Notes: generated by a model from the sequence alone, not told the origin. DNA of 64,000 bases from Symsagittifera roscoffensis (GCF_963678635.1 NC_087066.1:18041275-18105274); one strand, 5' to 3'. Shown: positions 44,540 through 55,052, numbered from the stretch's first letter. A program made the numbers and translations.

Positions 44540-47148
44540 AAGTATTGATTTTTCTCCAACTCTTTTTTCTAGTAATCTCAAATGAAAACATAAACCCTTC
44601 CCCCCGCACAGGACCCCAAGATTTATTAGTAACACATTACGATTGTGAAGAAAACGAACAAAAAACACTACACAAATATGCAATAAATCAAGTATCACAA
44701 TGCGAAACAGAACCACAAGCCATAGAAAAAACAAATGTAATAGCGACACTTTATTCAAAAGCCCGAGCAACAACAGTTATAGGATATAAATTCACAGCAA
44801 CATTTTCCGAAAAGAAAGTACATTGTTCACAAGTCTCAAATGGAAATAAAAACCGACTTGACCACGAATCATTCTACCAAAGTAAAATCGAACGACTTCT
44901 ACATCTCAATCCCGAAGATTGTAAAAACGAGTTACTAAGACTCAATATCACAAGAAATAAAAACACAGATAGAAAATTAGTATATTTCCAAGTTTTTGCA
45001 GATTCTGTACATCAAGCAGAACTTGAAAGATATCAAGGACATATAAAATTAGATGAAAAATACTCATACAACGGCGCACACGGAAGATTAACTTATGATA
45101 TACACGATAAACACTGGATACCACACATTGGTATAAATGACCCATCAAACTGCAAAGCAGACACAAAAAATAAAGGATATCAAGAAATCATGTTTTTCGA
45201 TTGGAAAATACAACTCGAAAAAATACAACTCACACGCGATTTATCAGACAACACAATGATCTATCAAGGAATTAGATTACCTTGTAAAAACGATCAAGGC
45301 TATTGTGACCCTACAACACGAACACAAGCAACAATTGTTTGGTTCCCCGAAGACACATGTACAACATTTCAAGTAGCAAAAATACACGCTCGTATGATAA
45401 AATTTCACGAAAAATATTTTATACAATCAATTCCATATGAACACGTCCATCCATCACGAAGACAAAGTTCTAATTTTAGAAACATAGAAAATATAGAAAA
45501 TAAATTGACACGTTTTCAAATATATCAAGAAACAGAACTTGCATGTAAATACAGAAATCCACTTCACAAAACACAATACTCCGAGATATTAGTTGAATAC
45601 GAAAAAGGATTCGACATGACCACTGGAAAAGTAAAAATCGACCCATACGCCACAAGTCACCCTATAAACGAAGGAACATCATATATACCAGTTGATTTTC
45701 AAAAAAGTAAAAGTCAACCTGGTGGACATCTAAAGCCCCAAGACACTAGAAGCACACGTTTACAAGAATTATCACTAATGAATAGTACATATTTCGGTAA
45801 CATCCACTATGATATTCACCTAGATATGAAATTAGACTACACAATTAGCCGAATTTTTCAAGAAATGTCACTCTCTGAATTAGAAACACTTCACCAACTA
45901 TGCGAATTAGAAAGGACACAAATCCTACAATCACTTGCACTAGCAGTATTAAAAATACCCTATGCAGGATATTTACTATCAGGAAATAGATCAAATTTTT
46001 TAGACTATGAAGGAAACATTTTATGGTTTTATACCTGTACCAAAAACGTATCACCACTATATGTTTTCGAAGATAAACGATGCTATAAAAGAATTCCTAT
46101 CTTTTATAAGAATAAAGTACATTTCGTTGACACGCTTTCAAGACGAACCTATTTTTGGGATACCGCAGTCCCATTTGGATCAGAAAATAGCCACAATGTA
46201 GTACAACTGAACCCTGATGAAGATAAATATTACCTTCTTACCCCATATCCCACATTAATGCAATCACTCAAAAAATTCTCACCTGAAAGCATCAGAGCTA
46301 TTGCTCGAAACCCAAATATTGACCTACAATCAATTGGAATATATTCAAAATCCGATATCCAACATCACATTAGAACACAACAATTCCAAGAATTATTAAC
46401 ACAAATGGACACTATACAAAGACAATCAATTGACCAAAACTTACGCAAACTTGCCGAAACCGCAGGATTTGCAGATATTTATACACAAGACTATAGCGGA
46501 TATTTCAAAGACATTGAGGACTATATATATCTAAACGGTGAAAAATACAGACCACAAGATATCTCACCTATAAATATTTTTAGCTTTGTTACACTAAAAA
46601 ATGAAATTCTCGATTTTCTAGGATGGCCCTACTACATCTTAGAAAAATTGACTATTTTATACGCAATGTTTAACTTTATAGGATTTCTTTTTTCGCCGCT
46701 TTTAAAAGGAATCTACAATACATGCGCTATACACACACAAGTAAATAGACAAGCAAGTGTAGCACGCATACTATTTGCAGGATTTTTTGGAATTTTTTCA
46801 TCATCAATAAACAAAATTCTTTTAGACGCACAAATAAAAGAATACAACACAAAAATAGCAACAAGACAGAACACATATGACGAAGAACATAACAATGTAG
46901 ACATAACGCCTACAGCACCGCAATTACCACCCCTACCACATAACCATCCATTATCACTAGTCCCACGAAATTTTCGAAATTTAGCAATAATACATAATCC
47001 AAATTTTAGACCAACCATATCACAAAGTCCCATTCAACATATAATGACACACCATCCACTAGATGAAAATACCTATGAACAAATTATAGAACAACCCCAT
47101 ACCACCGCTTTTCAGTCTCAAAATAATAATTTTTTTAGCCCACGATGA
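44527..47148 (+). CDS. env: Env-like membrane glycoprotein of the retroelement (873 residues)
   Basis: ATG at 44,527, open to TGA at 47,146. N-terminal signal peptide (MYILKVLIFLQLFFLVIS), then a large ectodomain with scattered cysteines (LLVTHYDCEENE near residue 38; CKNDQGYCDP; ACKYRNP) and several N-x-S/T sites. Hydrophobic segments lie at about residues 697–725 (WPYYILEKLTILYAMFNFIG) and 745–763 (ARILFAGFFGIFSSSI). A roughly 110-residue polar tail follows. No obvious furin site. Position after pol and topology fit an envelope. The YDC motif near the N terminus recalls envelope proteins that invertebrate retroelements took from RNA viruses, but I cannot assign the source family. The frame is undamaged, unlike pol. 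Confidence 0.75.
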   Translation: MYILKVLIFLQLFFLVISNENINPSPRTGPQDLLVTHYDCEENEQKTLHKYAINQVSQCETEPQAIEKTNVIATLYSKARATTVIGYKFTATFSEKKVHCSQVSNGNKNRLDHESFYQSKIERLLHLNPEDCKNELLRLNITRNKNTDRKLVYFQVFADSVHQAELERYQGHIKLDEKYSYNGAHGRLTYDIHDKHWIPHIGINDPSNCKADTKNKGYQEIMFFDWKIQLEKIQLTRDLSDNTMIYQGIRLPCKNDQGYCDPTTRTQATIVWFPEDTCTTFQVAKIHARMIKFHEKYFIQSIPYEHVHPSRRQSSNFRNIENIENKLTRFQIYQETELACKYRNPLHKTQYSEILVEYEKGFDMTTGKVKIDPYATSHPINEGTSYIPVDFQKSKSQPGGHLKPQDTRSTRLQELSLMNSTYFGNIHYDIHLDMKLDYTISRIFQEMSLSELETLHQLCELERTQILQSLALAVLKIPYAGYLLSGNRSNFLDYEGNILWFYTCTKNVSPLYVFEDKRCYKRIPIFYKNKVHFVDTLSRRTYFWDTAVPFGSENSHNVVQLNPDEDKYYLLTPYPTLMQSLKKFSPESIRAIARNPNIDLQSIGIYSKSDIQHHIRTQQFQELLTQMDTIQRQSIDQNLRKLAETAGFADIYTQDYSGYFKDIEDYIYLNGEKYRPQDISPINIFSFVTLKNEILDFLGWPYYILEKLTILYAMFNFIGFLFSPLLKGIYNTCAIHTQVNRQASVARILFAGFFGIFSSSINKILLDAQIKEYNTKIATRQNTYDEEHNNVDITPTAPQLPPLPHNHPLSLVPRNFRNLAIIHNPNFRPTISQSPIQHIMTHHPLDENTYEQIIEQPHTTAFQSQNNNFFSPR

Positions 47149-48951
47149 GCCGACAACTTGGATCCCTACATCGCTCAAATTCCCACCCAACCAATCTCAA
47201 CACTCCAATTACAATAATTCCACTTTTTGCTTTCCCGCCACCCGATTTCCCAACCAATAATGTAACATCAGGCATGAATTCAGACACTAATTCACATATC
47301 TCAGTTTTATACTCCATCTCACAACTCAATAACCCAGATATTGAAACCCCTGATGAATTTGCAGACTCTGAACCATCTCCATCCAATAATTTTCAAACCA
47401 ACTCCTCAGTTTTTTCAAAACCCCCTTTTCAACCAATCCCGCCAAATGACCCACTCCCATCGATTTCGACACCCTCTTATGCTTCACAAGTCACCCCAAC
47501 CTACTCTTCATTTCATTCAGACCGATCATCCAATTCTCCAGATACTCCCCAAATCTCCCAGGAACTAGATAATTTTATCACCCTACAACAACAACCCTTC
47601 CACCTCGAAAATTCCACTATAAACCAGATTTCATCCACAATAGAATCATTAAACCCACCTACCCCTACACCCTCTTCAGCTTATACCGCATCATTAGCAC
47701 CATCCTCCACATCCACCGAATCATCAAATAGCACTAATAGAGCTTATCGCACTTTCAAAAGAAAATTCCCGAACCATCCATTTCCGACAAAACCAGGAAC
47801 AGCCCGTGAATATATTAATCATCCAAATCACACTAACACGAAAGATTTTTTAGCCATCGCCCTACCCTCATTTCCACAGTATACCTTGAACACCCCTAAC
47901 GACACTAACGACACACGTAGTTTTGTAGATGAACAAGTTTTAATGCCTACACTTCATTGGACATCATATTATCATTTTACTAACCCCCTTTGCCTACCTT
48001 TATCTAATACTCACATCGATATAAAAAGAAATAAAGATATGCTATATCGACTCACCACACCACTAACACAGACAATTTACTTACATCGGACATAAAAAAT
48101 CACTAAAAACATACACTGCACCCCGAGCTAACGAATATACGCTAGAATATTACGATCATAACGTCATCCGAACTAACCAAGATCAATTTTTAGATGATGA
48201 TCGCTTCGCTAACCCACAAATCACAGAAAATTTTTTCATCAAAACACCATATGTATTTACACTCAATATATTTGATCGCAAATTCGATCACATCATTTCT
48301 GAAGCACTAACCGACACACAATCTTACGAAAGTTTTAAAGAAAAATTTCAATTATTTTCACTAACCTTTCATTTCCTTGCACCACATGAAAGAGATTTGC
48401 ACTGCTCACACGATATTATGTTACGCACTAAACAAACCCACACATATACATATTATCGCTTTATACAAAATCACTTTGACCTACACACTCCATCAAGACA
48501 ACCACACCATCGTTTTCAATTTATTAACTCTAAATACACATCACCATTTTTTCTTAACTTCACATATTGCATCAAAGATACTAACCTTCACGGTATTCTT
48601 CGCAATTATGATCCCATAACCCAAATGTATATTTTTTGTCCCATCACAAAGACCTTCAACGCAGAAGAATCCAGACCCTTCCTTATCCCACATGAACTTG
48701 TTCAACCTATAGAAATCCCCATATTAGAATTCATCCACAACACTAAATATAACCACAAATTATATAATCTCATCCAAAACACACCTTATGAGTTTGCAGT
48801 TGGCACTGAAGAACTAAAAACCATTAAAGCACTTCAATTGCTTTGGCCACTGCTTCAAACTAAAAATATCATTCGCATATTAGCAAAGTTACTAACAAAT
48901 TCCGACATAATCCACGACATCTTCCCCCACGGTTTTTTCCCCGACGACTAA
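47145..48951 (+). pseudogene. Retroelement ORF5: about 600 codons with one frame change
   Basis: ATG at 47,145 overlaps the Env stop as ATGA. The first frame runs to TAA at 48,093; the homologous continuation is in another frame from about 48,075 (KKSLKTYTAPRANEYTLEYY) to TAA at 48,949, so one base has probably changed at 48,040–48,093. The N-terminal third is Ser/Pro/Thr-rich (SISTPSYASQVTPTYSSFHS), like ORF4. The rest is Phe/Tyr/His-rich and looks folded (FLAIALPSFPQYTLN, FQLFSLTFHFLAPHERD, LILEFIHNTKYNHKL-like segments). No recognised domain; no cysteine cluster. Confidence 0.55.
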
Positions 48952-48954
48952 CAG

Positions 48955-49041
48955 GTAAGTATAATTTATATATATTCTAAACTAATAAATTTAAAATAAA
49001 AAACTAACCATTCTTTATCCATGTCTCATTTTGATTTTTAG
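48955..49041 (+). other. Candidate 87-bp intron after the last ORF
   Basis: ACAG|GTAAGTATAAT is a near-perfect donor three bases after the ORF5 stop. The interval is AT-rich, has CTAAC about 40 bases before the end and closes with TTTGATTTTTAG. Size matches the short introns seen in the JmjC genes. Splicing is inferred from sequence only. Confidence 0.5.
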
Positions 49042-50540
49042 TCTTCATCTCACGATTATCTGCAAAATACACAAAAGAAAAATAAAAAATAGAAAACTTC
49101 TTCAAATTGTTCAAAACTCTAATAATCTTTTGCACCAGCTAAATTAAATAAAGTTCATACAAATGTAGTAAATTAATTTATAAATTATTTCCCTAAAAAG
49201 CAGTAATTCTAATAATGATGAAAATTTGTAACTTAATTTTTCCCCAAAACTAGCAGTAAAATTGAAATTCTATGTAATAAATTGATAAAACGCAAATGCA
49301 GTACTAACTTTTTGATATTTTCATTCACTCGCACAAAGAATTCTATCCAAACTCGCACAGCTCGCCCACGAAGAATTGTTTAAATAATGAATTTCAGTTT
49401 CAAGCTTTCACACTCAACAACTCTAACACACGATAACAAGTTTCAAACTTTCCTTTAACCCGGTTGGAAAGGAATTATATACTAAACAAAACTAACCAAT
49501 GCAGCTTACTAAACAACACATAGAATAACAGCATGACTAAGAAAAGGAAACCAACGGTACCCAAACCGGATTAACCCAGTTTAAAACTGGATAATTTATT
49601 CTTTTGAAGACTATTATAAAGTCTAAGAAAGAAACAATAAAACACAAAAAAGTCGAAAGACAAACCCATACCAAAAATAATTTGATTTTTGAAAAAAGGA
49701 CACAACCAACGAAACATAAGAAAAACCACAATAAACTCGACATAAAACGTTATCACATAACAGGACCTCTCACAGAAACCGCACGAAATCATACTCCCAC
49801 TCCTGGCCTAACCCACCAGAGAGGACGTCCTGAGCATGCTCTATAGCCGGCCTAACCCACCGCGCTACATCCACGCTTTGTGACCACACTTCTATTTTTA
49901 ATAAGAGGTACTCAAGGGTGAGTAACTCTTCAAAATAACTGAACTAAAACAAAAAGCTTTTGTGAAAACAACTAACCAAAATCATAATTAAAACACCAAA
50001 CTAATAAAAATTTTATAAAATGTAAATTATATCTTGCAGTATATAGATCAGCATACAACACCAAAGACGAACATCCAAAGACAAAATGAACCCACTACAC
50101 TCGAAAAAGAATGGCCAACCACAATCAATATGCCGCCCACAATCACAACTCAAAGGATTTAGAGTACGACTTGACTTCGCAGAAAATGACTTCATTGAAC
50201 TAGAACAATGACCACCTCGATGTTCAAGTATACGTACAGATCCGAGTAACCAGGCATCCCCTCCACGCACAATCTCCACGCCATTCCCAGACAAGGTCAA
50301 CCCAAAAGAAGTTCTCTACAAGAAACGAAAAAACCTGTCATAGCCAACCATTCTGAAATCAGATTTGAGTTTGTTGCGAAAACCCAGTCGTTGTCATGAG
50401 AAGACACAACGATTGAACCTGGAACTTCTCTAACAAGAGAACCCAGACGAAATATGATGTTCGCCAAAAACCAACGTTCATCATCCATCCTTTGAATTGC
50501 AGAAAGACTATTCTAAAAAACTCTGTAAAACCCGGATGGG
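49042..50540 (+). other. 3' non-coding region of the retroelement
   Basis: About 1.5 kb between the intron and the 3' LTR. Plus-strand frames are short: the longest of interest starts MNPLHSKKNGQPQSI at about 50,084 and stops after 42 codons. Minus-strand frames look like composition artefacts. The last bases before the LTR are GGATGGG, a weak polypurine tract. Confidence 0.5.
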
Positions 50541-50950
50541 TGGAACCTGATCTAAACTACATTTTATGATTGGATAAATTAGATATTTTACCACTGTAAA
50601 GTATTTAATATTAACCAATCATGATCCATCTAACTAACAACCCACTTATTTGTAAGTGCTGGAATTACTTGTAATTTCAGCACCAGAGAGAATTGAATTT
50701 AACTTAGAAATTAGTTGACTCTCCAAGAAGACTTCAGCAGCCGCAATAAACCAGTATACCCTAGATCTATTGAGCCTAGCAGAGACTAGTTAAACAACCT
50801 GAGACTAGATAGTATAAGAGTAAGATTAGGATCGGTATTAGACTAAGAAGTTGCACGAATCTATCCGGCCGAAAATAAGATAGCGTGACGAGCAGACGGT
50901 GTACCCTATCCGAAATTACTCTATGAGTTAACCACCTCGGTCCTAACTCA
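50541..50950 (+). repeat. 3' LTR
   Basis: 410 bp, TGGAACC to AACTCA, one mismatch to the 5' LTR (A at 50,632). Followed directly by the second ACTG of the target duplication. Confidence 0.95.
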
Positions 50951-51063
50951 ACTGAGTCCAGAAGAAATACTCGAGCATTTTTTTGGCCAAGCGCCACCAA
51001 GAACCAAAGTCAAAATTATCGCTGCATTATAGAGCCTCGTCTTCAAGTTTGTTTCCTTATCTC
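50951..51063 (-). pseudogene. MACPF gene, N-terminal piece beyond the retroelement
   Basis: Read on the minus strand, this DNA encodes a hydrophobic signal-like stretch (AAIILTLVLGGAWP) followed by KKCSSISSG. It then meets the element at ACTG, in frame with the MACPF segment at 32,117 on the other side. No in-frame ATG is seen; one at about 51,033 is off by a frame, so the start is either in an upstream exon or lost. Supports a secreted product before disruption. Confidence 0.55.
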
Positions 51064-52199
51064 AATTTCTGACTTGAAAACAAAAACAATTTATGATCTT
51101 GGTCAATGGAAAGCTACAATAATTAGGTATAGTTTTTTACTCTTACCTCCTTTCCTCAAATTTATCCACTGAATTAATTAAAAAAAATTAAGACATTCAA
51201 AGCCCAAAAAATTTTTTTCGAAACATTGAATTAGTGGCAAGCTCAAGTGATCTCTGGGTATATAAGAGATGAATCAAAACTGGGAAAAACTCTCTCGGTG
51301 TACTTCATTTAAACGTTTCGGATAAAATGGTTTCGAAGAAGAAATTTCGACTTAAAATCTTACCGAGAACTACACTTACTTTAGGTCAAATATTTATTAG
51401 ATGAACTGGCTTTCAGTCAAACCAGATTTTGTGATTGCTGTCCAAGAAAAACTTGTAATTTATGACCAAAAGCTCGAAAAGTCTTCACAAAGAAATAACA
51501 GTGTTTTTAGAAAAAACTTAAGCAGAGGATTGATAATCAAACAACTCTGAACAAAAAAATCTGAAAAACAAAAAATTGAAAAACTTGAAATAATTGGCCT
51601 AAGTGCGATTAGATGTGTGAAACTTTTCCTCTATCGTTGAAAAACAAACTTTAAAAAATGACTCTTTTTTTCTCAAATTTGAGATAAAAATTAAAACAGG
51701 GATACTACAGTAGAAAATTCTAAAAATTAATGTCGTTATTTGTGAGTGGTTAGATGAGAAACTATACAAACTTGTAGAAAGTTAATGATATAGGTATGCA
51801 TAGTCGACAAGAGTTGTGTTCAAAAACTCATGAATAAAATTTTTGTACAAAAATTCAATTTTTAAGAAAACTTTATTGCCGAGAAAGCGCTAGATGAAGC
51901 TTCCAAAATTAGTTTTAATAAGAAAAAACATTTTTTTAGAGACAAGGACCGATTTCACAAACGTTATCATCTCCTTTCTCGATCGCTCAAAAATTTTTAA
52001 CCGAATTTTCTCAACACAGGTTGAAGTTTTCAGAAATTTCAAAAATTGTTCGAATCACGACTGAAAGGGCTTCAATATGATGAATCACTGAACCCATTCG
52101 GATTCCTATTTGTAGTACCTGTTTCGGCGTGGAAAACAAAATCGAACAAACAACTAAAACAGTTTTATTTTAGAATTTTATAGAGCCGATTACAGTCAA
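51064..52199. other. AT-rich intergenic DNA, part of a diverged repeat
   Basis: No gene. The block 51,440–51,860 (ACTTGTAATTTATGACC, AGATGAGAAACTATACAAAC, AACTCATGAATAAA) recurs in decayed form at 54,325–54,585 in the same orientation. Confidence 0.5.
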
Positions 52200-53470
52200 C
52201 TTGCAGAAAAATTTTGATTCTACCGAGAGATTGATATTGTTAACGTCGCCAATTTCTTCTATCAAAAAACTTTGATTCTGAATTAAATTGATTTTGTAGT
52301 GTTCCCGACCTCAGGAACGAATCAACTAAGAATTTTGTTCCGCCACCCATCAAATTAGTGACCTTGATAGCGAACACAGTCGAAGATAATACCCGAAAGA
52401 AGACCAACCGTTTTGAAGTGTTGCTGGGCTGAATTTTCTATGTAAATAGTTTATCTGACTAAAACCCCCTTCACCACCAGATGATTTGCTAGTTTTTTAA
52501 TATCAAGTTACCTCTGATGTGATAAGATCCCTATAAGTTGTTTGTATTTTGACCTACTTCACAACGTAAACCCTAATTCGTTAAAAAAAAACTTTTGATC
52601 AAAAATTCCCAAAAACCCAAAAACATCTTATAGGACAAATTGTACTTATTAACGTTTACCCAGTTAATAGTGTGTTTTAGGGGAAATTGACCACCCCAGC
52701 CAGAGTGTAGTGAGACCAAACAAAAACTAAAAAAACTGGCAGTAATTGAAAAAATTGAAATTGTTGAGATTGCAAATTTCTTTTATCAAAAAACACTGAA
52801 ACTGAATTAAAATTACTACAGAGGGTACCGAACTGAGGACCTGATCTGCTCAGAACGCAGGTCCGCCGTCCATCAAATTAGTGATCTTGACAGCAAACAC
52901 AGTCGAAGACAATACCCAAAAAAAGACTACCCGTTTTGATGTTTTTCTGTGCTCCTGCTCGTACCCATTTTGAACTTTTCTGGGCAACTGCACCTACCCG
53001 TTTTGAAGTTTTCTCGGCAACTGCACCTACACGTTTTGAAGTTTTCCGGAGCACCTGCACCTACCCGTTTTAAAGTTTTCCCGGGCAGCTGTTCCTAACC
53101 TTTAAGAAATTTTCTGGGCGACTGCACCTACCCCTTTTGAATTATTCATGGGCAACTGCACTTACCCAAAACTCTGAATCTGAACTATTCGTAAAAATGA
53201 TGAGCTATCTTTTTAATATTAAGTTTCAATTGATGTGAAAAAAATCTACACGATGTTTGTTTTTTGACACTTTTCACAACGTTAACCCTAATTCGATTAA
53301 TAATTTTGATCGAAAGCCCCTGAAAACTCCAAAAGCCTTTGAACTTTTGCCCATAATCCCAGTCGTAATTACTGACGTTTACCCATTTACCATTCGCCAC
53401 CGTGTTTTAGCGAGACTCGGCCAAAACATAGCAAGACCAATAAAAACTAAATATTTTTGAATTTTTTGCA
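52200..53470. repeat. Two diverged direct copies of a repeat of about 0.6 kb
   Basis: 52,290–52,740 and 52,800–53,455 share CATCAAATTAGTGA, AACACAGTCGAAGA, CACAACGTTAACCCTAATTCG and GTGTTTTAG in the same order. The second copy carries an internal 33–34-bp minisatellite (52,950–53,170) with units CACCTACCCGTTTTGAAGTT plus about 13 bases. The minus-strand frame across it (SKRVGAVA repeated) is a by-product of the near-33-bp period. Confidence 0.65.
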
Positions 53471-54866
53471 AAAAAAATAAAAACTCGCAGAAAAGTCAAA
53501 AATTACTTGCTGAACGCGAAAAAACCGAGCAACTGGCCAAACCGAGCATTTTGGTCTGAAATTTTTGACTTGGATAAAAAATTTTGGGAAATTCAAAAAC
53601 ACCATTAAACCGTGTAGTTTCAAAAGGAAGCTAAAAAATTGTCAAATTAGAAATTTCTTGGTAAAAATTTTCGGAGTACTTTTTTAATTGAGAGAAATTC
53701 AAACGTGATTCAAATTTAAGCAGGTTAGCTTCTTGCTGTAGCGGAAACTCAGTTCGCGATTTGCTCGATTTTTACCCTCCAAGTTCATTTTTGCAGAGAA
53801 AAATTCAGATAATGCTCATAGTTCGTGCCAGCTGCTTGGCCCACGTACTGCTTGGTCATACATACGCAATCGCTCACTTCTAAAAAACGAGTTTCGCACT
53901 CGGTTATCGCTATCCACGGTCTCAGTCTAAACCCTAACTCCGTTAACTCTAGAAAAACTGTTCTGTTTCAATTCAGCCATAACTTAGGAGCACGTATAGA
54001 TACAGTTACTTGACATGACGCAGTGAACAACTCAATAAGTAGGCATAACTTCAATCACTTCAAACCATTACCTGATACTGAGCATCGAGAAAATCTGATA
54101 AGTAAAAAAAACAGAATAGATGCTCTTGTATATTGTCAGCTTAAGCTAACTGAAGTTATAAATTTTCAAAAAACAGATGTTCTAGGATGAGTGTTTTGAA
54201 AGAAATCATTTCCAAAACAAAAAAAAGACACTACAAAATTTTGCCGGTACCTTGAGTTGCATGAAGAACCACGAGTTGAAAATTTTCACGATTCTACGGA
54301 GCTATGGCTGTAACCTTAAGAAAAAAAACTTTGTAATTTATGACCCAAAGACTCAAAAAGTCTTGACAAAGAAAAGAAAACTATGCTATAAAATAAGATT
54401 AAACAAGGCTAGTCGCAAGTAGCACAGAATATTTCGACCACATCATTAAAAAAACTCAAGTGGAAAGTCTTCAATTATTGTCCTTACTTGTGCGGCGTAA
54501 GATGAGAAAATATACAAATTTGTAAAACGTTACTGATACAGGCAGTAAAAAATCTCATGAATAAATTGTTTTTACAGAATCTCAAAAGTATCCGAGAACT
54601 CGCAAAAAGAATTTTAAAGTTTTTTAATGTTCTCAAAGCATCTAAAATTTCCAATAAATTCGCGAGTCTTGTCGGAAAAATCACACAGCGCATTACTGCA
54701 AAGTGGCATACTGCTCGCAATTGGGTTACACGAAAGTAGATAATTTATCACGCAAAATGGGAAACGTGAAAGCAACTAAAAGGATTTAAAATAGAACACT
54801 GAGCAAATAAAAACCAGAAAATGCTACAACTGCGTGTTACTTGTTGTAAACGAAAAGCAAAAAACC
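53471..54866. other. AT-rich intergenic DNA
   Basis: No gene supported. It includes the second copy of the 51,440–51,860 repeat at 54,325–54,585. Short open frames have no protein-like character. Confidence 0.45.
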
Positions 54867-55043
54867 ATGACTCGACTGATGTCGGAACGCCTCGGTTATC
54901 GACAATCACTGATCACTAATTGTGGTATTGACGCAATCGTGACGACACGCACCGGAGAGCTTACGCGACCGACCGTTAAGCTCTCGCCTGTTCTCGCTCC
55001 GTTGGGGTCCGAGGATTTTCTCGCTGGAACTGAAGCTAGGAAA
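54867..55043 (+). CDS. Candidate first exon, 59 codons
   Basis: ATG at 54,867 opens 59 codons (MTRLMSERLGYRQSLITNCG, then IVTTRTGELTRPTV, LAPLGSEDFLAGTEARK) ending exactly at GGAAA|GTAAGTTG, a strong donor. The stretch is an island of higher G+C in AT-rich DNA and lies in one uninterrupted frame that also extends upstream. No downstream exon was found. Could alternatively be a non-coding GC-rich element. Product unknown. Confidence 0.35.
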
Positions 55044-55052
55044 GTAAGTTGA

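Larger units (their letters stand above)
32122..50950 (+). mobile_element. Giant Ty3/gypsy-type, Env-bearing LTR retroelement (18,829 bp)
   Basis: Bounded by 410-bp LTRs starting TG and ending CA. The 4-bp ACTG is duplicated on both sides (32,118–32,121 and 50,951–50,954). A primer-binding site lies two bases inside the left LTR. Gene order from the left: leader; basic ORF; Gln/Asn-rich ORF; gag–protease–RT–RNase H–integrase; two small hydrophobic ORFs; Ser/Pro-rich ORF; Env-like ORF; terminal ORF; intron-containing 3' region. RT preceding RNase H and integrase is the Ty3/gypsy and retrovirus order. The plus strand is rich in A and poor in G. Typical Ty3 elements are 5–9 kb; extra ORFs before gag recall plant Ogre and planarian Burro elements, but I see no basis for calling it a member of either. 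It has several nonsense and frame lesions, so this copy is not autonomous as read. Confidence 0.93.

Noticed and set aside
49537-50488. Minus-strand ORFs near the 3' end of the retroelement as antisense genes
   Set aside because: They follow from the strong base skew of the plus strand, lack protein-like features, and several overlap in different frames.
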